DNA of 7,456 bases from JBFHDX01 sp041584475 (GCA_041584475.1 JBFHDX010000149.1:1-7456); one strand, 5' to 3'; counted from the stretch's first letter, positions 1 to 5,418 are shown. A program made the numbers and translations. Notes: generated by a model from the sequence alone, not told the origin.

Positions 1-62
1 CCGAATTCCATCGGTTCCCGATACTGGTAGGTGGTCTGGTGGTGTATCGAGAGCGTTATCAT
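1..62 (-). CDS. Transglutaminase-like protein, N-terminal fragment (runs off left edge)
   Basis: Only the first 20 codons are in the window. Reading leftward from the ATG at 62-60 gives MITLSIHHQTTYQYREPMEF. This closely resembles the opening of bacterial transglutaminase-like proteins (the N-terminal beta region preceding the transglutaminase core), which typically start with a short hydrophobic strand, then His...Thr-x-Tyr-x-Tyr and a Pro three residues later. The start is supported by GGAG at 73-70 on the minus strand, seven bases before the ATG. Other in-frame ATGs at 89 and 101 lack as good a ribosome site and would add residues outside the family pattern. The catalytic Cys-His-Asp core lies outside the window, so activity cannot be judged. 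The family includes proteins that cleave or crosslink peptide bonds, often in operons with alpha-E or circularly-permuted ATP-grasp proteins. The gene points away from the permease at 425. Confidence 0.66.
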   Translation of the reverse strand, partial: MITLSIHHQTTYQYREPMEF

Positions 63-424
63 TATGTGTCTCCATGTGGAGTCTACCATGAAACCGCTCA
101 TGAATCCGCGTGAGCCCGTACATCGCCATAGGCGGCGGTGTGAGTTGAATGCGAACCGGTCGATTCGCTGCCTTCGACACTGGTCTTACGCAGGCACCTG
201 AATCCAACTCCGCCAACGCGCCCGAGAGGAGTTGCTTGGAATCAGATCGGTTGTTGGGATGTCTGCTCCTGGCTAATCCCGGACTCAATCACCACGCCCG
301 AATAATGACCGTTTCCGGCCGGTAAGCGGTAATGCGGGTCCGCTGCCTGCTTCGGGTCAGCCCGATTTCAGGCTGAAACAATGGCCTGCTGACGCGGCCC
401 TTCCGCCGCTCTATAGTTCCCGCC
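63..424. other. Divergent intergenic region, no supported gene
   Basis: This 362-base stretch separates the leftward transglutaminase-like gene from the rightward permease. It is less GC-biased than the flanking genes, and every frame is broken by stops within a short distance. What can be seen: a small hairpin at 70-81 (CTCCA, two-base loop, TGGAG) that contains the GGAG ribosome site of the leftward gene; an inverted repeat CAACTCC at 205-211 with GGAGTTG at 228-234; and a promoter-like sequence at 389-417 next to the permease start. I recognise no tRNA, riboswitch core or mobile-element end. Both gene promoters presumably lie here. Confidence 0.6.
389..417 (+). promoter_or_regulatory. Candidate sigma-70 promoter giving a leaderless MFS transcript
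   Basis: CTGACG at 389-394 and TATAGT at 412-417 are separated by 17 bases. Each hexamer matches the sigma-70 consensus at four or more positions. Only seven bases lie between the -10 hexamer and the ATG at 425, so transcription would begin at or next to the start codon. The bases before the ATG are pyrimidine-rich with no Shine-Dalgarno sequence, as expected for a leaderless message. The alternative is a promoter further upstream with a weakly led ATG. Confidence 0.4.
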
Positions 425-1657
425 ATGCTGGGCATTCCGACGAGACCGGAGGCTGGCGGCTGGCGCCGGCCCGAGATCCTGCTGCTGCTGATGGCGGCGG
501 CGTCGCCGATCAGCTTCTCGGCCTGGCAGGCGCTGCTCAACAATTTCGCGGTCGAGCGCGCGGCCTTCACCGGCGCCGAGATGGGCATGCTGCAGAGCCT
601 GCGCGAGGTTCCCGGCTTCCTCTCCTTCGCCGTCGTCTTCCTGCTTTTGATCCTGCGCGAGCAGAAGATCGCCTATCTCTCACTGTTGCTGCTCGGTATC
701 GGCACCGCGGCGACCGGTTACTTCCCCAGCGTCGTCGGGCTGTATTTGACGACCGTGCTGATGTCGATCGGCTTCCACTACTACGAGACGGTGCAGATCT
801 CGCTGTCGCTGCAATGGGTCGCGAAGGAGCGCGCGCCGGAATTCTTCGGCCGCGTGATCTCGGTCGGCGCGTTCGCCTCGATCGCCACGTTCGGGCTGAT
901 CTGGGCCGCCTTCGACGTCGCCGGGCTCGACTATCACTGGGTCTACCTGCTGGCCGGCGGCATCAGCGTCGGCATCGCCGCCGCCTGCTGGGCCGCCTTT
1001 CCGGCCTATCCGGAGGAGGTGCGCCAGCACCGCCACATGGTGCTGCGCCGGCGCTACTGGCTCTACTACCTGCTGACCTTCATGTCCGGCGCGCGGCGGC
1101 AGATCTTCATCGTCTTTGCCGGCTTCCTGATGGTCGAGAAGTTCGGCTACACGGTCGGCGAGATCACGCTGCTGTTCCTGCTCAACTCGATGATCAACAT
1201 CGTTGCCGCGCCGCGCATCGGCCGGCTGATCGGCCGCATCGGCGAGCGGCGCGCGCTGATCTTCGAGTATGCCGGGCTGGTCGGGGTGTTCACGCTCTAC
1301 GCCTTCGTCAGCCATCCCTGGCTCGCCGCCGGCCTGTACGTCGTCGACCACCTGTTCTTCGCGCTGGCGATTGCGATAAAGACCTATTTCCAGAAGATCG
1401 CCGACCCGGCGGACATCGCCGCCACCGCGGGCGTCGGCTTCACCATCAACCATATCGCGGCGGTCGTGATCCCGGCCGCGTTCGGCCTGATCTGGCTGGT
1501 CTCGCCGGCCGCCGTGTTCCTCTCCGGGGCGGCAATGGCGGCGGTCTCGCTGCTACTCTCGCTCAACGTGCCGGCCGTACCGGAGCCGGGCAACGAGGTG
1601 CTGCTGGGCCGCCGCTTGAGCGGCACAGCACCGGTCCCCGTGACCGCGGCGGAATAG
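425..1657 (+). CDS. Major facilitator superfamily (MFS) permease
   Basis: This 410-residue protein has the size and helix count of an MFS transporter, a single-polypeptide secondary carrier in the inner membrane. About twelve hydrophobic segments can be drawn, near residues 18-36, 62-78, 81-98, 103-125, 142-163, 170-192, 209-232, 244-262, 277-296, 300-320, 340-357 and 360-381. The central cytoplasmic loop is basic (near residues 195-211, with the run RRR). The loop before helix nine, GRLIGRIGERR at about 266-276, resembles the conserved MFS loop motif GxxxDRxGRR, whereas the N-half copy is not recognisable. The C-terminal tail (about 384-410) is soluble and Pro/Ala-rich. Substrate cannot be predicted. 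The start is the first ATG of the frame, has no Shine-Dalgarno, and may be leaderless; the next ATG (residue 23) lies inside the first helix. The gene converges on the SHOCT gene with six bases between stops. Confidence 0.85.
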   Translation: MLGIPTRPEAGGWRRPEILLLLMAAASPISFSAWQALLNNFAVERAAFTGAEMGMLQSLREVPGFLSFAVVFLLLILREQKIAYLSLLLLGIGTAATGYFPSVVGLYLTTVLMSIGFHYYETVQISLSLQWVAKERAPEFFGRVISVGAFASIATFGLIWAAFDVAGLDYHWVYLLAGGISVGIAAACWAAFPAYPEEVRQHRHMVLRRRYWLYYLLTFMSGARRQIFIVFAGFLMVEKFGYTVGEITLLFLLNSMINIVAAPRIGRLIGRIGERRALIFEYAGLVGVFTLYAFVSHPWLAAGLYVVDHLFFALAIAIKTYFQKIADPADIAATAGVGFTINHIAAVVIPAAFGLIWLVSPAAVFLSGAAMAAVSLLLSLNVPAVPEPGNEVLLGRRLSGTAPVPVTAAE

Positions 1658-1663
1658 GGCGCG

Positions 1664-1945
1664 TCAGGCGTTTTCGAGGTCCTTCTTCCGCGCGAGATAG
1701 TCCTCGCGCTCGATCTCGCCGCGCGCGTAGCGGGCGTCGAGGATTTCGCGGGCTCCCGGTCCGCCGCGCGCGACTTCCTGCTCGTTCGGTCGGCCGGTGG
1801 CCGAGCGCACCGCCCAGACGATGATGAACAGGATGGCAGCAAGGACGAAGATCCAGAACAGCCCGTGCAACCCCATCCCCAGCCAGTACTCGCCGCCATG
1901 CATCAGGCCGTACCCGCCATCGCCGTATCCGTATCCGTAGTGCAT
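1664..1945 (-). CDS. Small Gly/Tyr/His-rich membrane protein with SHOCT domain
   Basis: This 93-residue protein has three parts: an N-terminal region of about 24 residues rich in Gly, Tyr, His and Met (HYGYGYGDGGYG, then LMHGG); one hydrophobic helix at about 28-46 (LFWIFVLAAILFIIVWAV); and a C-terminal SHOCT domain at about 66-92, with the usual pattern of a helix ending in ARYARGEI followed by ExEDYLARKKDLE. SHOCT is a short putative oligomerisation or binding module common at the C-terminus of small bacterial membrane proteins; its biochemical role is not settled. The start at 1945 is chosen because AAGGA lies about nine bases upstream; a longer frame beginning at 1987 has no such site and a strongly basic extension. 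It is the last gene of the Met-rich operon and follows a hairpin at 1976-1999. The GYG-rich head resembles the GYGYGPG stretch of its upstream neighbour. Basic residues after the helix suggest that SHOCT is cytoplasmic and the head periplasmic. Confidence 0.83.
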   Translation of the reverse strand: MHYGYGYGDGGYGLMHGGEYWLGMGLHGLFWIFVLAAILFIIVWAVRSATGRPNEQEVARGGPGAREILDARYARGEIEREDYLARKKDLENA

Positions 1946-1975
1946 CTGATCCGATCCTTCGTTGCGTCGCGAGAT

Positions 1976-1999
1976 GCGGGACGGCACGCGCCGCCCCGC
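1976..1999 (-). promoter_or_regulatory. Intra-operon RNA hairpin between Met-rich gene and SHOCT gene
   Basis: Read on the minus strand, GCGGG G CGGC pairs with GCCG U CCCGC around a GCGU tetraloop. This gives ten continuous pairs, one of them G-U. On the plus strand the same position is an A/C mismatch, so the structure favours the minus-strand transcript, the strand that is transcribed here. It begins 16 bases after the stop of the 181-residue protein and is not followed by a T-run, so it is not a classical terminator. A 3'-end stabiliser, a processing site or a partial attenuator would each fit. Confidence 0.5.
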
Positions 2000-2015
2000 A
2001 CGCCCCTGCTATTTT

Positions 2016-2561
2016 CTACTTTGCGGGCCGGGTCCAGCCGGTGTGCCGGTCGACCGTCAGCTTCTGCACCAGCGAACCGTCCACCGTGACGATTTCGGCG
2101 GTGATCGTATCGTCGTCGACCTCCACCACCTTGCCGAGCTGCAGACGGTCGTTGCCCTGGATCGCGAGCCAGCGCTCGAGGCGCGCCGTGACGTCGTCGG
2201 CGCCGATGTCCTCTTCCGCACCGTTGGCCGCGGCCTGACCGCACGGGCCGAAGCCCTGGCCCATGCCCATGCCGGGCCCGTAACCGTATCCGGGACCCAT
2301 CATGCCGGCGCCCATCATCGGGTGATGTCCCATCATGCCGGGGCCCATGCCGTAGCCCATCATGCCGTATCCGGGACCGTATCCCGGCTGGCCGGCAACG
2401 TTACCGGCGAACGGCGGCTGGCCCATCACGCCGCCCGGCCCCATCATCATGCCGCCGGCCGCTCCCTGCCGCGGGCCGTGCGCCGCTGCGCTGCCGGCGA
2501 CCAGGGCGAGCGCCGTGGCGGCGGCGACGGTCGAAACAGTCTTTCTGGTGAAGCGTGACAT
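2016..2561 (-). CDS. Secreted Met/Gly-rich protein with PepSY-like C-terminus (candidate metal binding)
   Basis: This 181-residue protein has a clear Sec signal peptide: basic MSRFTRK, then a hydrophobic core, then a cut predicted after AAA at 27, leaving His-Gly-Pro as the mature N-terminus. Residues 38-100 form a low-complexity Met/Gly/Pro/Tyr stretch with 15 methionines, mostly as MMG or MM pairs, plus HH at 79-80. Methionine pairs and His in exported proteins are typical of periplasmic Cu(I)/Ag(I) binders; that reading is inference here. A single Cys lies at 107. The C-terminal 60 residues are ordinary folded sequence: a helix (VTARLERWLAIQG), then GKVVEVDDDTITAEIVTVDG and KLTVDRHTGW, resembling the strand pattern of a PepSY-type domain. 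The start at 2561 is set by AGGAGG about eight bases upstream. It is the middle gene of the leftward operon, 57 bases after the 125-residue paralogue-like gene. I know no named family for the whole protein. Confidence 0.8.
   Translation of the reverse strand: MSRFTRKTVSTVAAATALALVAGSAAAHGPRQGAAGGMMMGPGGVMGQPPFAGNVAGQPGYGPGYGMMGYGMGPGMMGHHPMMGAGMMGPGYGYGPGMGMGQGFGPCGQAAANGAEEDIGADDVTARLERWLAIQGNDRLQLGKVVEVDDDTITAEIVTVDGSLVQKLTVDRHTGWTRPAK
2296..2367 (-). repeat. Repeated 12-mer encoding MMG units in the Met-rich protein
   Basis: The plus-strand 12-mer CCCATCATGCCG occurs exactly at 2296-2307, 2329-2340 and 2356-2367, and again at 2764-2775 in the neighbouring gene. On the coding strand it reads as part of GMMG. 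Several near-copies lie between. The repeats explain the low-complexity Met/Gly protein region and could expand or contract by slippage or recombination. Confidence 0.75.
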
Positions 2562-2618
2562 CGTCTTGTCCTCCTGTTTGCCTGGACCGTGGGGAAGCAT
2601 CCGAACAATCGGGTCCCC

Positions 2619-2996
2619 TTACTGCCGCAGTTGCGGAATCTGCTGATTCATCATGGGCATGCCGCCATTCGGCCGGGGCGTGCCGTCGGCACCCTGTCCG
2701 GAGCACGGCGTGGCCCCGTCCTGACCGGCGCAGGGAGCCGTCGGCTGCCCGAGTGCGCCGCCGCCCATCATGCCGGGCCCCATCGTGCCGGGTCCCATAG
2801 TGCCGGGTCCCATAGTGCCGGGCTGTCCCTGCCGATGGGGCTGCATCATCGGCGCCTGGCCCGACAGCGGGCCGGTCGCGCCGGGCCCGCCGTTTCCGCG
2901 ATTGCCCGGACCGTGCGCCGCGGCGACCGTCGCCAGAACGGCGATTCCGGTGACGGCGGACAGCGCAATCGTCGTCCATCTTTTTGGTCCCTGCAT
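2619..2996 (-). CDS. Small secreted Met/Gly/Pro-rich protein (candidate metal binding)
   Basis: This 125-residue protein has a Sec signal peptide (MQGPKRW, then a hydrophobic stretch to ATVAAA) with the cut predicted after residue 27, giving a mature protein that starts His-Gly-Pro, exactly as in the downstream 181-residue protein. The rest looks largely unstructured: PMMQPH near 49-54, a tandem GPGTM repeat at about 59-77, two Cys at 89 and 98 that could form a disulfide or metal site, and a tail with PMMNQQIPQLRQ. No enzyme motif is visible. The start at 2996 is preceded by GGGAG about seven bases away; a longer frame starting at 3065 would place a basic extension before the signal peptide. 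It is the first gene of the leftward operon and faces the GTAACG-repeat control region. The matching signal peptide, the shared nine-base AAGACGATG at the start and the shared repeat units suggest common origin with the 2016-2561 gene. Confidence 0.77.
   Translation of the reverse strand: MQGPKRWTTIALSAVTGIAVLATVAAAHGPGNRGNGGPGATGPLSGQAPMMQPHRQGQPGTMGPGTMGPGTMGPGMMGGGALGQPTAPCAGQDGATPCSGQGADGTPRPNGGMPMMNQQIPQLRQ
2764..2823 (-). repeat. Four tandem 15-base units coding GPG(T/M)M
   Basis: Four head-to-tail copies of a 15-base unit lie at 2764-2778, 2779-2793, 2794-2808 and 2809-2823, with consensus CCCATAGTGCCGGGT on the plus strand. They differ at only a few positions, and the last two are nearly identical. 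The period keeps the reading frame, so the array codes for consecutive GPGTM/GPGMM pentapeptides. It is a coding minisatellite, not a CRISPR or iteron array. Confidence 0.88.
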
Positions 2997-3208
2997 CGTC
3001 TTCTCCCGCAAGCGTGCCGCAATCCGTCGAATGCGACCCGAATATGGGCCTGACGCGTAACGCAAATGTGTCGGCCGACGGGGCTTTTGGTAACGCTCCG
3101 TAACGCACGGCCGATCCGTTACCGATCGTTACAAATTTCCGGCACCGCGGTGTCGCCGGGCGTTTATCCTGTCGGCCGTACCGCGCCGGATCACCGGAAG
3201 AGGATGCG
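2997..3208. promoter_or_regulatory. Divergent promoter region between Met-rich operon and two-component operon
   Basis: These 212 bases separate the leftward Met-rich operon from the rightward regulator gene, so both promoters should lie here. Weak -10 candidates are CATATT on the minus strand (3046-3041) and TATCCT on the plus strand (3165-3170). Neither has a good -35, as is usual for promoters that depend on an OmpR-family activator. The GTAACG cluster at 3057-3132 lies between them. The regulator's ribosome site is AGAGG just before the ATG at 3209. The -10 calls are tentative. Confidence 0.6.
3057..3132. promoter_or_regulatory. GTAACG/CGTTAC operator array, candidate response-regulator binding site
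   Basis: GTAACG occurs at 3057-3062, 3090-3095 and 3100-3105, and its complement CGTTAC at 3117-3122 and 3127-3132. The middle pair and the right pair each repeat at exactly 10 bases, and the two pairs are inverted about position 3111, forming a perfect dyad of tandem half-sites. OmpR/PhoB-family regulators bind head-to-tail as dimers to direct repeats spaced about 10-11 bases, so each pair looks like one dimer site. The lone copy at 3057 lies ten bases upstream of the leftward CATATT -10 candidate, where a class II activator would contact polymerase. That this regulator is the one that binds is inference. Confidence 0.6.
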
Positions 3209-3928
3209 ATGGAAGCCACGCCGCACATACTCGTGGTCGACGACGACCGGGAAATCCGTGATCTGCTCGGACGGTTCCTCCAGAAGCACGGCTGCCGCGT
3301 GACGACCGCGCGCGACGGCCGTGAGATGCGCGCGGCGCTCGCCGACTGGAACATCGACCTCATCGTCCTCGATCTGATGCTTCCGGGGGAGGACGGGCTG
3401 ACCCTCTGCCGCGAGCTGCGGGCGGGCTCGACCACGCCGGTGATCATGCTCACCGCGATGGGCGAGGAAACCGACCGCATCGTCGGGCTCGAGATGGGGG
3501 CGGACGATTACGTGCCCAAGCCGTTCAACCCGCGGGAGCTGCTCGCCCGCATCAAGGCGGTGCTGCGCCGCTCCGGGGAGAGTCCTGCAGCGGCCGGCGC
3601 CGCGAAGGTGGAGGCCTTACGTTTCGCGGGCTGGACGCTCGAACCCGGACGGCGGCGCCTCGTCTCTCCCGACGGCGTGACCGTATCGCTGACCGCCGGC
3701 GAGTTCGACCTGCTCATGGCGTTCGTCGAGCATCCCCAGCGCGTCCTGAGCCGCGACCAGCTGCTCGATTTCACGCGCGGCCGGGCGGCCGCCCCGTTCG
3801 ACCGCAGCGTCGACATCCAGGTCAGCCGCCTGCGCCGCAAGATCGAGACCGATTCCGCCAAGGCGGAGCTTATCAAGACGGTCCGGGGGGACGGCTACAT
3901 CTTCGCGTCGAAGGTCGAGCGGTCATGA
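3209..3928 (+). CDS. OmpR-family response regulator
   Basis: This 239-residue transcription factor acts in the cytoplasm downstream of the kinase encoded next to it. The receiver domain spans about 6-118, with the acidic cluster DDD at 11-13, phosphoacceptor Asp55 (in LIVLDLMLPG), Thr82 and Lys104 in YVPKPFNPREL; all conserved switch residues are present. A linker rich in Ala leads to a winged-helix DNA-binding domain at about 132-236, containing LTAGEFDLLMAF, the recognition-helix region SVDIQVSRLRRKI and the C-terminal hairpin TVRGDGYIF. Length and order are normal for OmpR/PhoB-type regulators. The ATG at 3209 has AGAGG upstream and gives a standard N-terminus. The stop overlaps the kinase start by four bases (ATGA at 3925-3928), indicating translational coupling. 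Likely targets include the divergent Met-rich operon and its own promoter, through the GTAACG array. Confidence 0.95.
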   Translation: MEATPHILVVDDDREIRDLLGRFLQKHGCRVTTARDGREMRAALADWNIDLIVLDLMLPGEDGLTLCRELRAGSTTPVIMLTAMGEETDRIVGLEMGADDYVPKPFNPRELLARIKAVLRRSGESPAAAGAAKVEALRFAGWTLEPGRRRLVSPDGVTVSLTAGEFDLLMAFVEHPQRVLSRDQLLDFTRGRAAAPFDRSVDIQVSRLRRKIETDSAKAELIKTVRGDGYIFASKVERS

Positions 3929-5358
3929 GGCGCCTTCTGCCCGATACGCTGTTCGGACGCACGCTCGTGGTCCTCGTGGTCGGGCTGCTGGTGACCCATT
4001 TCGCCAGCATGGCGATCTATTACAGCGACCGGAGCGAGGCCGTCGCCATGGTCGGCGGCGGCTACGTCGCGGAGCGCGTCGCGACCGTCGTCCGGCTGTT
4101 CGAAGAGGCCCCCGCGAACGAGCGCCTGTGGCTGGCGCAGGCCACGCGCAGACCGGGATTCACCACTAGCTGGGACGCCGAGCCCGAATTGCCGGCGGAC
4201 GCCGGAGGCGGGCTGCGGGAAGGCATCATCGCGGCCATGCTGGCGCTGTCGCTCGACGGCATCGATGCCGGGCGGATTCGTCTTTCGCTGGCCGATGCTT
4301 CGGTCGCGGCGCGTCCCTCCCCGATGCCGCACAGCCGCATGATGGAGCCCGGATCCATGCCGTCCGGCATGCAGCACATGATGCGCTACCACAGGCGGAT
4401 GATGGAGCCCGGCCTCGACGGTGAGGGACAGGTACTTCGGCTCTCGGTCGGGCTTTCGGACGGCAGCTGGCTCAATCTGGAGACGATCGTGGCGCCGCGT
4501 CCGCCGTTCTGGACCGAACGGCTCGTGCTCTCGCTGCTCGTCATGATCGTGCTGGTCGGACTGCTGGCGGCGTGGGCCGTGCGGCGCATGACACGACCGC
4601 TGGAGGCGATGGCCGAAGCCGCCGACCGGCTCGGTCGCGACATGCACGCGCCGCCGATGCCGGAAACGGGGGCAGGCGAGGCCCGCCGCGCGGCGACCGC
4701 TTTCAACCGGATGCAGGAGCGGATTCGCGGCCTCGTCGATTCGCGTACGCGCATGCTCGCGGCGATCTCGCACGATCTCAGGACACCGATCACGCGGCTG
4801 CGGCTTCGGGCCGAGTTCATCGACGATGAAGAAGCGCGCCAAAAGACGCTGACGGATCTCGGCGAGATGGAGAGGATGGTGGCCTCGGTGCTCGAATTCG
4901 CCCGCGACGACGCCCAGGACGAAGCGCGGGAGACGGTCGATCTCGCCGCCCTGCTGCAGAGCGTCTGCGATGACCAGTCGGATGCCGGCCGCGAATGCGT
5001 CCTTGTCGACGCACCCCGCACGCCCTTCGCCTGCCGGCCGCTCGCCATGCGCCGCGCGATTTCCAACCTCGTCGACAACGCCGTCGCCTATGGTGAGCGG
5101 GCTCGAGTGTCGCTGATCGACGGGGCAGGTCGCGTGGTGATCCGGGTCGATGACGACGGGCCCGGAATACCGGCGGCAGAACTTGCGCGCGTGTTCGAGC
5201 CGTTCTATCGCCTCGAACGCTCGCGGAGCCGCGAGACCGGCGGCACGGGAATCGGGCTGTGTGTCGTGCAGACGGTCGCGCAGGCGCATGGCGGTGAAGT
5301 GCGCCTCGCCAATCGCGACGGCGGCGGGTTGCGGGCCGAACTCGTTCTACCCCGCTGA
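3925..5358 (+). CDS. EnvZ-type sensor histidine kinase with Met/His-rich periplasmic region
   Basis: This 477-residue inner-membrane kinase should phosphorylate the regulator encoded just upstream. In order it has: TM1 at about 11-33; a periplasmic region at about 34-198; TM2 at about 199-219; HAMP at about 220-270; the dimerisation/phosphoacceptor domain with His283 in AAISHDLRTPITRLRL; and the ATPase domain with N-box NLVDNA (381-386), G1 DDGPGIP (410-416), F-box VFEPFYRLE and G2 GGTGIGL (439-445). All catalytic motifs are intact. The unusual part is residues 134-163 of the periplasmic region, which hold nine Met and three or more His, including two copies of RMMEPG starting 20 residues apart (138 and 158) with HMMRYH between. 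This composition suggests sensing of a soft metal such as Cu(I) or Ag(I), and matches that of the secreted proteins encoded divergently. The ligand is not proven. The start overlaps the regulator stop; the next gene follows after 71 bases. Confidence 0.94.
   Translation: MRRLLPDTLFGRTLVVLVVGLLVTHFASMAIYYSDRSEAVAMVGGGYVAERVATVVRLFEEAPANERLWLAQATRRPGFTTSWDAEPELPADAGGGLREGIIAAMLALSLDGIDAGRIRLSLADASVAARPSPMPHSRMMEPGSMPSGMQHMMRYHRRMMEPGLDGEGQVLRLSVGLSDGSWLNLETIVAPRPPFWTERLVLSLLVMIVLVGLLAAWAVRRMTRPLEAMAEAADRLGRDMHAPPMPETGAGEARRAATAFNRMQERIRGLVDSRTRMLAAISHDLRTPITRLRLRAEFIDDEEARQKTLTDLGEMERMVASVLEFARDDAQDEARETVDLAALLQSVCDDQSDAGRECVLVDAPRTPFACRPLAMRRAISNLVDNAVAYGERARVSLIDGAGRVVIRVDDDGPGIPAAELARVFEPFYRLERSRSRETGGTGIGLCVVQTVAQAHGGEVRLANRDGGGLRAELVLPR
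4339..4412 (+). repeat. Direct repeat coding the duplicated MMEPG motif in the kinase sensor
   Basis: The 14-base sequence ATGATGGAGCCCGG occurs exactly at 4339-4352 and 4399-4412, precisely 60 bases apart, so both copies are in the same frame and encode MMEPG at residues 139-143 and 159-163. The DNA identity suggests an internal duplication, or strong constraint on the motif, within the periplasmic sensor region. Confidence 0.8.
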
Positions 5359-5397
5359 CGCGGACTTGCGTCATACGCGGTCGGACCGCTATTCAAT
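5357..5397 (+). promoter_or_regulatory. Candidate promoter with spacer dyad upstream of the acyl-CoA ligase
   Basis: The kinase-ligase gap holds TTGCGT at 5366-5371 and TATTCA at 5390-5395, spaced 18 bases, a plausible sigma-70 pair. The spacer contains a perfect dyad, GCGGTC at 5377-5382 and GACCGC at 5384-5389 around one G, placed where a repressor or a spacer-binding activator could act. A second small hairpin (GACGC at 5357-5361, GCGTC at 5368-5372) starts inside the kinase stop codon. No T-run follows either hairpin, so neither is a clear terminator. Confidence 0.35.
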
Positions 5398-5418
5398 CCA
5401 CAAACGCATAACCGGGCC

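Noticed and set aside
140..234. Possible structured non-coding RNA or riboswitch in the left intergenic region
   Set aside because: GAGTTG/CAACTC pairings exist, but alternative pairings compete and I recognise no conserved riboswitch or small-RNA core, so it is not called.
814..1824. 336-codon open frame on the plus strand overlapping the permease in another frame
   Set aside because: The translation is mostly Arg/Gly/Ala, and the permease frame has clear membrane helices. It also runs across the SHOCT gene.
2562..2618. GGGGA/TCCCC pairing between the two Met-rich genes as a terminator
   Set aside because: The stem is five pairs with a long loop and no T-run on the minus strand, and the downstream gene appears to belong to the same operon.
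2764..2823. Short tandem repeats as a possible CRISPR array or replication iterons
   Set aside because: The units are 15 bases without spacers and lie inside a coding sequence, in frame; no cas or rep gene is nearby.
2362..3060. Plus-strand open frames over the Met-rich genes
   Set aside because: The minus strand has good ribosome sites, signal peptides and in-frame repeats for both genes. The plus-strand frames are Pro/Arg-rich readings of the same repeats.
3895..5289. Long open frame on the minus strand opposite the kinase gene
   Set aside because: It is antisense to a complete kinase with all its motifs; its Arg/His/Asp-rich translation has no domain pattern. It results from GC-rich codon bias.
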